A stretch of DNA of 64,000 nt from Microbispora sp. NBC_01189 (lineage in GTDB: Bacteria > Actinomycetota > Actinomycetes > Streptosporangiales > Streptosporangiaceae): contig NZ_CP108581.1 of assembly GCF_036010665.1 (NCBI RefSeq), positions 3,081,501 to 3,145,500 on the forward strand, in the 5' to 3' direction. A model generated the notes under the pieces. That model worked only from the letters and a program-made list of their open reading frames with translations. It searched no databases and was not told the origin of the DNA. A program made the translations under genes and the position numbers. This document shows, piece by piece, positions 7,088 through 16,191 of the stretch (positions are counted from its first letter, which is position 1; every line of letters begins with the position of its first letter).

Positions 7088-8941
7088 TCAGCCGTTGCCG
7101 AAGGGGTCGCCGCCGTCCCCGAGGTCGACGCCGCCGTCGTCGGTCGGCTCGTCCGTCGGAGTGTTGTCGACCGGCGGCTGGGTCGGCTGCTGCGTCTGCT
7201 GCGGCCCGCTGGAGACCGTCAGCGTGATCGTGGTGTCGGGGTTGAGCTTGGCCCCCGGCTGCGGTGACTGGTCGATCACGTTGCCCTGCGGCACCACGTC
7301 GCTCGGCCGCTGGGTGGTCTTGACCCTGAAGCCGGCGTCCTTGATCGCCTTCGTGGCGTCCGCCAGCGTGAGGCCGACGACGCTCGGCACCTCCATCATC
7401 TCCTTGGGCACGTACAGCTTGACGAGGGAGCCCTTCTCGACCTCCTCGCCCGCCTTCGGGTCGGTCTCGAATACCTTGCCCTGTGGCTGCCTGGAGACCT
7501 TCGCCACGACGCTGGCCTTGAGGCCCATCTCCACGAGCTTCGCCCGGGCCTCGTCCGGCGCCAGGCCGGTCACGTCGGGGATGGAGATCTTCTCCTCGCC
7601 CTTCGACACGATGACGGTGACCGTGGAGCCGAGGTCGGCCTCCTCGCCCTCGGCGGGCTCGGTGCTGATGACGGAGCCCTTGGGCACGTCGGCGTTGAAC
7701 TCGTCGGGCCCGAACTGGACCTTGAAGCCCTTCCCCTCCAGCGCCTGCTTGGCCGCGGCCTTCGTCTGGTTGGTCACCTGCGGGATGGCGACCTTGTCGG
7801 CCGTGGACGAGCCGCCGCCGCCCAGGAAGGCGTAGCCGACCCCGATCATCGCGCCGATCACCAGGAGGGGGATCAGGATCCAGGCGGCCGTCTTCAGCGC
7901 GGTGTTGCCGCCGCCGCCGCGCCGCCGCCCGTCGTACCGGCCGCCGCGTTCCTCGGGGCCGTAGTCGTACTGGGGGATCGCGCGGGTGCCCTGGGCGGCG
8001 GCGCCCGCCGTGGTCATCGTCCGGGTGCGGTCCGGCGCGCCGTACGAGTTGTACTGCTGGGTGGCCGCCGCCATCGTCTGCGGGTCGACGGGCATGCCGG
8101 ACATCGCCCGCTGGAGGTCGCCGCGCATCTCGGTGGCGCTCTGGTAGCGGTGGACCGGGTCCTTGGCCATGGCCTTCAGCACGATCGCGTCGGCCCACTG
8201 GGGGATCTCGGGGTCGATCCGCGACGGCGGGATGGGGTCCTCCCGCACGTGCTGGTAGGCGATGGCGACGGGGGAGTCGCCCGTGAAGGGCGGCTGGCCG
8301 GTGAGCAGTTCGTACAGCACGCAGCCGGTCGAGTAGATGTCGCTGCGGGCGTCGACGCGCTCGCCGCGGGCCTGCTCGGGGGAGAGGTACTGCGCGGTGC
8401 CGATCACCTGCGCGGTCTGGGTCATCGTGGCCGCGGAGTCGGCCATGGCCCGGGCGATGCCGAAGTCCATGACCTTGACCTCGCCGCTGACCGTCAACAT
8501 GATGTTGGCCGGTTTGATGTCCCGGTGGACGATGCCGCCCCGGTGGCTGTAGTCGAGTGCCCGCAGGATGCCGTCGACGAGCTCCGAGGCCCGCTCGGGC
8601 ATCAGCCGCCGGTCGGCGCGCAGCAGGTCGCGCAGCGTCCGTCCGTCGACGAACTCCATGACGATGTACGGCACGGGCGTGTTGTCCATCATGTCCTCGC
8701 CGGTGTCGTACACGGCGATGATCGACGGATGGTTGAGCGAGGCGGCCGACTGCGCCTCGCGCCGGAAGCGCGCCTGGAACGTGTGGTCCCTGGCGAGGTC
8801 GGAGCGGAGCGTCTTGATGGCGACGACACGGTCCAGCCGGATGTCCCGGGCGCGGTAGACCTCGGCCATGCCGCCACGCCCCACGACGCCGTCGAGCTCG
8901 TAGCGTCCGCCGAGTAGTCGTGGCTGAGTCATTTCCTGCAC
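7088..8941 (-). CDS. pknB: Serine/threonine protein kinase PknB with PASTA domains
   Basis: 617 residues. The N-terminal Hanks-type kinase (about 10-280) has GRGGMAEVY, catalytic HRDIKPAN and DFGIA with a TMTQTAQVIGT activation loop. A variable linker is followed by one membrane segment (about 347-372) and three extracellular PASTA repeats (VPSVVGL-type) that bind peptidoglycan or lipid II fragments. A short acidic tail follows. It senses wall precursors and phosphorylates cytoplasmic growth regulators. It is the last gene of the fhaA-to-pknB operon, 57 bp after pknA. The GTG at 8941 and ATG at 8932 are both possible starts; AAGGGA favours the ATG. Confidence 0.95.
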   Translation of the reverse strand: MQEMTQPRLLGGRYELDGVVGRGGMAEVYRARDIRLDRVVAIKTLRSDLARDHTFQARFRREAQSAASLNHPSIIAVYDTGEDMMDNTPVPYIVMEFVDGRTLRDLLRADRRLMPERASELVDGILRALDYSHRGGIVHRDIKPANIMLTVSGEVKVMDFGIARAMADSAATMTQTAQVIGTAQYLSPEQARGERVDARSDIYSTGCVLYELLTGQPPFTGDSPVAIAYQHVREDPIPPSRIDPEIPQWADAIVLKAMAKDPVHRYQSATEMRGDLQRAMSGMPVDPQTMAAATQQYNSYGAPDRTRTMTTAGAAAQGTRAIPQYDYGPEERGGRYDGRRRGGGGNTALKTAAWILIPLLVIGAMIGVGYAFLGGGGSSTADKVAIPQVTNQTKAAAKQALEGKGFKVQFGPDEFNADVPKGSVISTEPAEGEEADLGSTVTVIVSKGEEKISIPDVTGLAPDEARAKLVEMGLKASVVAKVSRQPQGKVFETDPKAGEEVEKGSLVKLYVPKEMMEVPSVVGLTLADATKAIKDAGFRVKTTQRPSDVVPQGNVIDQSPQPGAKLNPDTTITLTVSSGPQQTQQPTQPPVDNTPTDEPTDDGGVDLGDGGDPFGNG

Positions 8942-8998
8942 AGTCCCTTGCCGTTCATCGTGGGGTGCCGCCGGTGTCCATCATCGACCTTTTCCTCA

Positions 8999-10363
8999 TC
9001 ACTCCCCCTCAGCCGGAGGGTTCGTGTCGGGCGGGGGTTCCGTGGGGCGCGGAGTCTCGGTGGCGTCCTTGGCCGGGGTGGACGTCGGTTCCGAGGTCGA
9101 GGAAGAGGTCGGGGACGGGTCCGGTTTGGGCGTCCGGGTGGATGGTGCCGACCTGCTTACGGTAGCCGACGGAACGGCGGTCGGGTCCGCCGACGTCCTG
9201 CGGGCCGTGGGCCGGTGCGACGGCGGCGCCGCCGTCCTGGACTCCCGGGCCGGCGCCTCGGACGGCGTCGGCGAGGCGGACGGCGAGGTCGCGGGCGCGG
9301 TGGCCTCCCCCGTGCCGGGCGGTGTGTCGCCGATGTGCGCGGCGGTGAACGCCAGCACCCCGATGCCGACCGCGGCGGCGCAGCCGGCCGTGGCGAGGAT
9401 CAGGGCCGCCGGCCGTCGCCTGCGCCCGCCCGTCGCGGTCCCGCCTACGCCGACGCCGCCTACGCCGCCTCCGATGGTGGGGCCTCCGGCGGCGGGGAAC
9501 CCCTGGGGAGCGGTGAGCGAGCCGAGCACCGCCGTCGAGGCGGCCGTGCCCGCGGCGGCTCCACGCAGGCCGCGCACCCGGTCGATCAGCGGCCGGCCGG
9601 TCTCCGGCCGCGCGGCCGGATCCTTGGCCAGCATGGACATCACCAGGGCCGCCACCGGCGCGGGCACGTTGCCGGGCAGCGGAGGGGGCGTGTCGTTGAG
9701 GTGGCGCAGCGCGAGCGCCACCGGGGTCTCCGCCGTGAACGGCGGACGGCCCGCCAGGCACTCGTACGCCACCACGCCGAGGGAGTAGACGTCGCTCGCG
9801 GGGGTGAGGGTGTCGCCGGACGCCTGCTCCGGGCTCACGTACTGGGCGGTGCCGAGCACGAGGCCGGTCGCGGTCAGCGGCGCGGCCTCCAGCGCGCGGG
9901 CGATGCCGAAGTCAGTGATCTTGATTTGGCCGGTCTCGGTGACGAGCAGGTTCCCGGGCTTGACGTCGCGGTGGATCACCCCGGCCCGGTGGGCCGCGTG
10001 CAGGCCCCCGGCCGTCTGCTCCACGACGTCGAGCATGACCTCCGTCCCGAGCGCGCCGCTGCGGGCGAGGACCGCCGACAGCGGCTCGCCCTTCACCAGC
10101 TCCATCACCAGGTAGGCCACGTCGTCGGTCTCGCCGTAGTCGAAGACCTGAGCGATGCCGTGATCGGTCAGGGCGGCGGTGATCCGGGCCTCGGAGCGGA
10201 ACCGTTCGCGGAAGGTCGCGTCGCCCGCCACGTGGCGGCCGAGCAGCTTGATCGCCACCTCCCGGCCCAGCAACTCGTCGTCGGCCCGCCAGACCTCGCC
10301 CATCCCGCCCGCGGCGATGGGGGAGGTCAGCCGGTACCGGCCGCCGAGCACCGTCTCGGTCAC
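8999..10363 (-). CDS. pknA: Serine/threonine protein kinase PknA
   Basis: 454 residues from a GTG (10363) that overlaps the pbpA stop as GTGA, so the two are translationally coupled. The kinase domain (about 5-270) has AAGGMGEVW, HRDVKPGN and DFGIA. Then comes a glycine-rich linker, one membrane segment (about 316-339) and an outside tail of about 115 residues that is almost only Ser, Thr, Pro, Glu and Ala, with no PASTA domain. PknA-type kinases phosphorylate division and wall-synthesis proteins with PknB. The low-complexity tail is longer than in mycobacterial PknA and may span the wall. Confidence 0.93.
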   Translation of the reverse strand: MTETVLGGRYRLTSPIAAGGMGEVWRADDELLGREVAIKLLGRHVAGDATFRERFRSEARITAALTDHGIAQVFDYGETDDVAYLVMELVKGEPLSAVLARSGALGTEVMLDVVEQTAGGLHAAHRAGVIHRDVKPGNLLVTETGQIKITDFGIARALEAAPLTATGLVLGTAQYVSPEQASGDTLTPASDVYSLGVVAYECLAGRPPFTAETPVALALRHLNDTPPPLPGNVPAPVAALVMSMLAKDPAARPETGRPLIDRVRGLRGAAAGTAASTAVLGSLTAPQGFPAAGGPTIGGGVGGVGVGGTATGGRRRRPAALILATAGCAAAVGIGVLAFTAAHIGDTPPGTGEATAPATSPSASPTPSEAPARESRTAAPPSHRPTARRTSADPTAVPSATVSRSAPSTRTPKPDPSPTSSSTSEPTSTPAKDATETPRPTEPPPDTNPPAEGE

Positions 10364-11817
10364 CGTCCGAGCACCGCCTGCATGACGTCGTGCGCGATCG
10401 GCGCGGCCACCGCGCCACCCGTGGCGTCGTTGCCCGCGCTGCCCGACTCCACGAAGACCGCCACGGCGACCCGCGGGTCGTCGACCGGGGCGAAGGCGAT
10501 GAACCACGCGTGTGACGGCTTGCCCGGCGAGGTCTCCGCCGTGCCCGTCTTGCCCGCCACGGTCATGCCGGGGAGCCTGGCCGCGCCGCCCGTGCCGTGC
10601 TCGACCACGCTGATCATCATCTTGGTCAGCTCGCCGGCGACCTCGGGCGTGACGGCCTCGCTCAGCGACTCCGGGTCGGTTCCGTCGATCTCCGCGCCGT
10701 CGGGCCCGAGGACCTTGTTGACCAGGTACGGCTTCATCACCGTGCCCTGGTTGGCGATGCCGGCGGCGACCATCGCCATCTGCAGCGGGGTCATCTGGTT
10801 GCTCTGCTGGCCGATCGCGGTCTTGGCGAGCTCGGCCTTGCCCTCTTCCTTGCCGATACTGCTGCCCGCGACCGACAGCGGGATCGCCAGCGGCTGCCCG
10901 ACGCCGAACTTCCCGGCCTGCTCCTTGAGCTTGTCCCAGCCGAGCTCCATGCCCATCTTCGCGAACGGCGTGTTGCAGGAGATGGTCAGCGCCTGGACCA
11001 GCGTCGCCCGGCCGCCGCAGGACTCCCCGTGGTAGTTCGGCAGCGAGATGCTCGTGCCCGGCAGCGGCAGCGAGTCGGGCGCGTCGACCTGCGTGTTCTC
11101 GTCGCGGGAGGAGTCGTCGCTGAGGTAGGCCGCCGAGGTCACCGTCTTGAACGTGGACCCGGGGGCGTACGTCAGGTCGATCGCCCGGTTCAGCAGCGGC
11201 TTGTCGCCGTCCTTGTCGAGCTTGTTGTACGCCTTGTTGACGTCTGACTTGTTCGCCCTCGCCAGCGGGTTCGGGTCGTACGACGGCACCGACACCATCG
11301 TCAGGATCTTTCCGGTCTTGGGCTCGATCGCCACGACCGCGCCGCGCTTGCCGGTGCTCGCCAGATCCTTGTACGCGATCTCCTGGGCCTTGGTGTCCAG
11401 CGTGAGGTCGACGCTCGCGCCCTTGGGGGGCTTGCCGCTGACCATGTCGATGGCCCGGCGGACCACCAGGTCGGGGTGCGAGCCGTCGAGGTAGCGGTTC
11501 ATCGCGCTCTCGATGCCCGCGGCGCTCTCCGGCGCGAACCAGCCGACCACGTGGGTGAACGGCTTGCCCAGCGGATACTCCCGCTCGAACCGGAACTTCG
11601 GGTCACCGGTGTCGACGGTCTTGGCCAGGGTGGTCTTCGTGTTGTCGGCGGTGATCCAGCCCCGGTCGATCTTGTATCTGGAGTACAGCATCCGGACGTT
11701 GCGCGAGTCGTTCCGCAGGCCTTCCGCCTTCACCGTGCCCAGATAGGTCACGTTGGCCATGAGCAGGCCGAACATGATCAGGCAGGCCACGGCGACGCGC
11801 TTGAGCGTGCTGTTCAT
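10360..11817 (-). CDS. pbpA: Peptidoglycan transpeptidase PbpA (class B penicillin-binding protein)
   Basis: 485 residues; the ATG at 11817 overlaps the rodA stop as ATGA. An N-terminal signal anchor (about 7-28), a short dimerisation region and the transpeptidase domain are visible. The catalytic motifs are STFK (in APGSTFKTV), SCN (in TISCNTPF) and KTG (in VAGKTGTAE). It cross-links septal or polar peptidoglycan on the outer membrane face, working with the RodA glycosyltransferase encoded just upstream. It is encoded in an operon with PknA, PknB and PstP, which control it by phosphorylation in related species. Confidence 0.95.
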   Translation of the reverse strand: MNSTLKRVAVACLIMFGLLMANVTYLGTVKAEGLRNDSRNVRMLYSRYKIDRGWITADNTKTTLAKTVDTGDPKFRFEREYPLGKPFTHVVGWFAPESAAGIESAMNRYLDGSHPDLVVRRAIDMVSGKPPKGASVDLTLDTKAQEIAYKDLASTGKRGAVVAIEPKTGKILTMVSVPSYDPNPLARANKSDVNKAYNKLDKDGDKPLLNRAIDLTYAPGSTFKTVTSAAYLSDDSSRDENTQVDAPDSLPLPGTSISLPNYHGESCGGRATLVQALTISCNTPFAKMGMELGWDKLKEQAGKFGVGQPLAIPLSVAGSSIGKEEGKAELAKTAIGQQSNQMTPLQMAMVAAGIANQGTVMKPYLVNKVLGPDGAEIDGTDPESLSEAVTPEVAGELTKMMISVVEHGTGGAARLPGMTVAGKTGTAETSPGKPSHAWFIAFAPVDDPRVAVAVFVESGSAGNDATGGAVAAPIAHDVMQAVLGR

Positions 11818-13193
11818 CGCTGCATCACCTGGGTCATCCCCTCGTCCTGGATCGCCTGTGGCGGCGGCCGGCGGGCCGCGTCTGACATGCGTACGAGCAG
11901 GGCGATGAGAATCCAGTTGGCGAGCAGGGCCGAGCCTCCCGCGGACATGAACGGCGTCACGAGACCGGTCAGCGGGATCAGCCGGGTCACCCCGCCGACG
12001 ATGATGAACACCTGCCAGGCGAGGAGGAACGACAGCCCGCCCGCGAGCAGCTTGGTGAACGGGTCGCGGGCCGCGAGCGAGGTGCGCAGCCCACGCTGGA
12101 CGATCAGCGCGTACACCATGAGGACGGCCATCAGGCCGGTGAGGCCCAGCTCCTCGCCCACGGCGTCGAAGATGAAGTCCGAGAAGGAGAAGGGGATCTC
12201 CCTCGGGTAGCCCTGGCCGAGGCCGGTGCCGAGGACGCCGCCGGACCCGATCGCGAACAGCCCCTGCATGAGCTGGTAGCTGCCGCCCGGCGAGCGGTAG
12301 TAGAGGTCGTTGGACTCGGCGTCCAGCCAGCCCTCGAAACGGGCCTCGACATGGCTGAAGACCTGCCCGGCCAGAACGGCGCCGCCCACGAACAGCAGCA
12401 GGCCGATGAGCACCCATGAGGTGCGCTGGGTGGCGATGTAGAGCATCGCGATGAACGTGCCGAACAGCAGCAGCGAGGTGCCGAGGTCCTTCTCGGCGAC
12501 CAGGACCGCGATGCTGACGCCCCAGGTGATCAGCACCGGGCCGAGGTCGCGGGCGCGGGGCAGGTCGATGAACAGCAGCCGGCGGCCGGCCAGGGCCAGC
12601 ACGTCGCGCTTGGCGACGAGATAGCCGGCGAAGAAGACGACCAGGGCCAGCTTGGCGAACTCGCCCGGCTGCAGGGAGAACGGCCCGAGGTTCATCCAGA
12701 TCCGGGCCCCGTAGTGCTCGGTGCCGATCACCGGGAGCACGGGCAGGATGAGCAGCACGATGCCGGCGAAGCCGGCGGTGTAGGTGAAGCGCTGCAAGGC
12801 GCGGTGGTCCCTCAACACGATCAGTGTCGCGGAGAACATCACCACACCGAGCGCCGTCCACATGAGCTGGTTGGTGGCCGAGGCGCCGTCGATACCGGTC
12901 TGCTCGATCCGGTAGATCATCACCAGGCCGATGCCGTTGACCAGCGTCACGAGGGGAAGCAGCAGGGGATCGGCCCACGGCGCGAACTTCGCCAGCACGA
13001 GGTAGGCCGCGAGCATCAGACCGCCGAGGCCGAGGCCGTAGCCGAGCATGCCGGACGGGACCTTGCCGTTGATCCCGAGCCCGACGCCGGCGTACGCGCC
13101 CATCACGATCAGTACGGCGAAGGCGAGCATGCCCAACTGGGCGCCGCGCCGCTTCGCGGTCATCGGTACGGGCGTGGCTTCGACAGCAGTCAC
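11814..13193 (-). CDS. rodA: SEDS-family peptidoglycan glycosyltransferase RodA/FtsW
   Basis: 459 residues with about ten to twelve membrane segments. It polymerises lipid II into glycan strands. Typical SEDS features are seen: GARIWMNLGPFSLQPGEFAK, VAEKDLGTSLL (conserved Asp), and PFSFSDFIFDAVGEELG followed by GLVTPFMSAGGSAL. The GTG start at 13193 overlaps the pstP stop (GTGA), and its own stop overlaps the pbpA ATG. The N-terminal extension and two extra membrane segments are normal for actinobacterial RodA. It is the partner of PbpA. Confidence 0.95.
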   Translation of the reverse strand: MTAVEATPVPMTAKRRGAQLGMLAFAVLIVMGAYAGVGLGINGKVPSGMLGYGLGLGGLMLAAYLVLAKFAPWADPLLLPLVTLVNGIGLVMIYRIEQTGIDGASATNQLMWTALGVVMFSATLIVLRDHRALQRFTYTAGFAGIVLLILPVLPVIGTEHYGARIWMNLGPFSLQPGEFAKLALVVFFAGYLVAKRDVLALAGRRLLFIDLPRARDLGPVLITWGVSIAVLVAEKDLGTSLLLFGTFIAMLYIATQRTSWVLIGLLLFVGGAVLAGQVFSHVEARFEGWLDAESNDLYYRSPGGSYQLMQGLFAIGSGGVLGTGLGQGYPREIPFSFSDFIFDAVGEELGLTGLMAVLMVYALIVQRGLRTSLAARDPFTKLLAGGLSFLLAWQVFIIVGGVTRLIPLTGLVTPFMSAGGSALLANWILIALLVRMSDAARRPPPQAIQDEGMTQVMQR

Positions 13194-14470
13194 TTAGCGG
13201 ACCTCGTGGGGGTCGGTGTCGCCCCGGTGTCCGTCGTGGACGTCGCCGAGGCGCCGAAGTTCTTGATCCTGGTTATCCCGGCCTGAAGGTCGTCGACCGG
13301 GATGCCGGTGCGGACCTGGTCCTGCTGGACCGCGGGCAGCGCCGAGACGTGGATGTCGTCGGTGTAGGCGACCTTTTTGAGGGACACCGGCCCGACCTCC
13401 GCGTCGACGCCCTGGAAGACGACGAGCCTGTCCCCGCTGGCGCCTATGTAGAACTGGCTCTGGGTCCACTCGTAGCCGAAGTAACCGCCGAGCCCGAGCG
13501 CGACGGCGACGACCAGCACGCCGGCGGCGACCTTCGGGCCCGAGCGGCGTTTGCGGGCCCGCCGCCCCGACGACTGGATCTCCCGTACGGGCTCGTCGCC
13601 GAGGTCGTCGTCGGTGATCACGGGCTGCGGCGCGGTGACCGTGGCGGCCCGGCCGGCCGGCGTGTCGGGCGGCGCGGGGGAACGCCCCCGGCCGGAGCCG
13701 GCCGCGCCGACGACCGCCGCGGCCAGGGCCGGCGGCTGCACGTCGTCCACCTCGATCACATCGGCGACCACGCAGGTGATGTTGTCCGGCCCGCCGCCCC
13801 GGTTGGCGAGGTCGATGAGCTGCCGGACGACGTCCTCGGGATCGTCGACGGTGGTCAGGGTGAGATGCAGGGTCTCGGCGCTGACGACGGTGGACAGGCC
13901 GTCCGAGCACAGCAGGTACCGGTCGCCCACCTGGGCCTCCCGGTCCTGCAGGTCTGGATCGACCTCGCCGCTGCCGTCGAGCGCCCGCAGCAGGATCGAG
14001 CGCTGGGGATGGTTGGCGGCCTCCTCCTGGGTGATCCGCCCGTCGTCCACCAGCGACTGCACCAGCGTGTGGTCATGCGTGATCTGGTACAGCTCGCCGT
14101 TTCTGAGCAGGTAGGCCCGGGAGTCGCCCACATGGACCAGGGCGAAGTGCGGGCCGTTCCAGAGCATCGCGGTGAGGGTGGTGCCCATGCCCTTGAGGCT
14201 CGGGTCCCGGGCCACCATCGCGTGCAGCTGGTGGTTGGCGTCCCGGACCGCGGCCTCGATGGCGCCGAGCAGGTCACCGCCGATGGCGGCGTCCCGGTCG
14301 AGGGACGACATTGCGGCGATGGCGACCGAGCTGGCCACCTCGCCGTGGGCATGCCCGCCCATGCCGTCGGCGACGGCCAGCAGGCGGCCGCTGGCGTACG
14401 CCGAGTCCTCGTTGCCTTCACGGAGGAGCCCGACGTCCGAGCGAGCGGCGTAGCGGAGTGCGATGGTCAT
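13190..14470 (-). CDS. pstP: PP2C-family serine/threonine phosphatase PstP
   Basis: 426 residues. The PP2C domain (about 1-235) has the metal-binding motifs REGNEDS, VADGMGGHAHGE, GDSRAYL and GGGPDNITCVV. A proline/alanine linker, one membrane segment (about 312-333) and an outside domain of about 95 residues follow. It reverses PknA/PknB phosphorylation. The ATG at 14470 overlaps the fhaB stop as ATGA and the stop overlaps the rodA start, so translation is coupled through the middle of the operon. All catalytic aspartates appear present. Confidence 0.95.
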   Translation of the reverse strand: MTIALRYAARSDVGLLREGNEDSAYASGRLLAVADGMGGHAHGEVASSVAIAAMSSLDRDAAIGGDLLGAIEAAVRDANHQLHAMVARDPSLKGMGTTLTAMLWNGPHFALVHVGDSRAYLLRNGELYQITHDHTLVQSLVDDGRITQEEAANHPQRSILLRALDGSGEVDPDLQDREAQVGDRYLLCSDGLSTVVSAETLHLTLTTVDDPEDVVRQLIDLANRGGGPDNITCVVADVIEVDDVQPPALAAAVVGAAGSGRGRSPAPPDTPAGRAATVTAPQPVITDDDLGDEPVREIQSSGRRARKRRSGPKVAAGVLVVAVALGLGGYFGYEWTQSQFYIGASGDRLVVFQGVDAEVGPVSLKKVAYTDDIHVSALPAVQQDQVRTGIPVDDLQAGITRIKNFGASATSTTDTGATPTPTRSAK

Positions 14471-14931
14471 TTGCGCAATTCGATGACGGTCTTGCCGATG
14501 CGGATCGGAACTCCGAGGGGCACCGGCGTCGGGCGGGTGACTTTCGAACGTTCGAGGTACGTGCCGTTGGTGGAACCGAGGTCTTCCACGATCCACTGGC
14601 CGTCCTGCGGAAAGAGCCGGGCGTGCCGACTCGAAGCGTAGTCGTCGCTGAGTACCAGCGTGGCGTCGTTCGCCCGGCCGATGGTGATTGGCGTCTCCGT
14701 GAGGTTGATGATGGTCCCTTGCAGGGGGCCACCGGTGACGATGAGCTGACGTGGTTCGCCCTTCTTGGGCTTGGACACCGGTCGTGGTTGCTTGGCCGGT
14801 TTCCGTTGCGGTGCGGGAGCCGCGCGCGAACCGAACAGGTCTGTCCGCATGACGCCGACCGCGGCGATCACGAAGAACCACAGCACCGCCAGGAAGGCGA
14901 GCCGGATCAGCAGCAGCGTTAGCTCGGACAT
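14467..14931 (-). CDS. fhaB: FHA-domain membrane protein FhaB (FipA-like)
   Basis: 154 residues: an N-terminal membrane segment (about 5-28), a basic proline linker, and a C-terminal FHA domain with IGRAND, SSRHARL and GSTNGTYLE. FHA domains bind phosphothreonine, here most likely on PknA/PknB or their targets, linking kinases to the division machinery. It starts at ATG 14931, 16 bp after fhaA, and its stop overlaps pstP. Length and layout match the mycobacterial Rv0019c type. Confidence 0.94.
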   Translation of the reverse strand: MSELTLLLIRLAFLAVLWFFVIAAVGVMRTDLFGSRAAPAPQRKPAKQPRPVSKPKKGEPRQLIVTGGPLQGTIINLTETPITIGRANDATLVLSDDYASSRHARLFPQDGQWIVEDLGSTNGTYLERSKVTRPTPVPLGVPIRIGKTVIELRK

Positions 14932-14947
14932 GGACCGTCTGTTACCT

Positions 14948-15688
14948 CTAATCGCGCCGGAACACCAGTGTCGTGCGGCCGAGGGTCACCCTCGTACCGT
15001 CCTGCATCTCGACCCTGCGGACCGGCTGGCCGTTGACGAAGGTGCCGTTGGTCGACCCCAGGTCCACGAGCGCGACCTGTGGGCCTTCCACCCGTAGCTC
15101 GGCATGATGCCGCGATACGCCGGGATCCACCAGTCGTAGATCACAATCGGTTCCGCGCCCCAGCAACGTCACCGGGGTGGTCAGCTCGTACGAGCGCTGC
15201 CCCTGAGGGTCGTCCTGGGTCGAGACCAGCAGCCGGGGCCGGCCCTGGAACGCGCTGGGCCGGCTGGCGGGCAGGTCACTCGGGGGCTGCCGAATCTCGT
15301 CCTGCTCGACCGTGGCGCCACGGATCACGCCCGACCGGATGCGGAACAGCCCGACCGCGAGGTCGTCGGCGGTCTCGAAGCGCACCCGCACCGGCCCGAC
15401 GAACGAGTAGCCCTGCTCCTTGGCGTACTCCCGGGCCAGCGTGGCGAGCTCGTGGCTGATGCTGTCGGCGTACACCTCCAGGCGCTCGCTGTCGGTCGTC
15501 GACAGTTCCACCACGAAGTCGTTCGGCACGAGCGTGCGACCCTGAGCGACGATCGCGGCGCGCTCGTCCATCTCCCTCTGCACGGCGCTGGCAACCTCGA
15601 CCGGCTGGAGGTCGGACTTGAACGCCCTCGCGAAGGCCCCTTCAACCATCCCTTCGAGCCTGCGCTCGAAGCGCTGAAGGACTCCCAT
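14948..15688 (-). CDS. fhaA: FhaA: DUF3662 plus FHA domain signalling protein
   Basis: 246 residues. The DUF3662 N-terminal domain (about 1-110, starting MGVLQRFERRLEGMVEGAF) is followed by a variable linker and the FHA domain (about 165-246) with LGRGTDCDLRL, SRHHAEL and GSTNGTFVNG. In mycobacteria FhaA binds the phosphorylated pseudokinase MviN and so regulates lipid II flipping. I chose ATG 15688 because GGGAGG lies 6 nt before it; an in-frame GTG six codons upstream has none. It is the first gene of the operon. The linker is shorter than in M. tuberculosis FhaA. Confidence 0.94.
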   Translation of the reverse strand: MGVLQRFERRLEGMVEGAFARAFKSDLQPVEVASAVQREMDERAAIVAQGRTLVPNDFVVELSTTDSERLEVYADSISHELATLAREYAKEQGYSFVGPVRVRFETADDLAVGLFRIRSGVIRGATVEQDEIRQPPSDLPASRPSAFQGRPRLLVSTQDDPQGQRSYELTTPVTLLGRGTDCDLRLVDPGVSRHHAELRVEGPQVALVDLGSTNGTFVNGQPVRRVEMQDGTRVTLGRTTLVFRRD

Positions 15689-15846
15689 CGGATACCTCCC
15701 TTCCACTTACGTCTATGGTCGCGACCGCTCCGGTGCTTCGCTGAGCTCCGTCGCATCGTCGTTGAGAAGGATCGTATCCGGGTTCGGTAGCACGGGCGGA
15801 TACGTGCTAACCTTTCCAGGCACCCAGAGATGGGGACCAACCGCAA

Positions 15847-15929
15847 GGGCAAGTGGCGGAATGGCAGACGCGCACGGTTCAGGTCCGTGTGTCCGAAAGG
15901 ACGTGGGGGTTCAACTCCCCCCTTGCCCA
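15847..15929 (+). tRNA. tRNA-Leu (anticodon CAG)
   Basis: 83 nt class II tRNA. The acceptor stem GGGCAAG/CTTGCCC pairs fully, with discriminator A at 15929. The anticodon loop TT-CAG-GT has CAG at 15880-15882 on a CACGG/CCGTG stem. A long variable arm and T loop GTTCAACTCC follow. CCA is not encoded. TAACCT at 15808-15813 may be the -10. A tRNA-Leu in this position next to fhaA is conserved with mycobacteria. Confidence 0.97.
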
Positions 15930-15930
15930 C

Positions 15931-15988
15931 GAGAAAGCAGCCTCGCATGGTCGGAAGCAGAGCTTCCTCCCCGCGAGGCTTTCTCTTT
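15931..15988 (+). terminator. Terminator after tRNA-Leu
   Basis: AGAAAG-CA-GCCTCGC pairs with GCGAGGC-TTTCT, enclosing a smaller GGAAGC/GCTTCC hairpin. The sequence then runs into CTTTGTG. Between here and 16191 I see no gene. Confidence 0.75.
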
Positions 15989-16191
15989 GTGTCGCGCGAG
16001 CCGCGGCCCCACGTGGTCGGGAGTGAGCGCACGTCGGGCATCTCCTTCCGGCCCGTACGGCGTCGGGCCCCGGTCCACAGGTCGGTGACGCGCCGGGGGC
16101 CCCGGTGATCGGGACCCGCGATCGCGCACTGCACATTCTCCGGAGACCGGCTTTCAAACCACTTTCCGCGCGCTTGCGGGCTCCGGCCGGA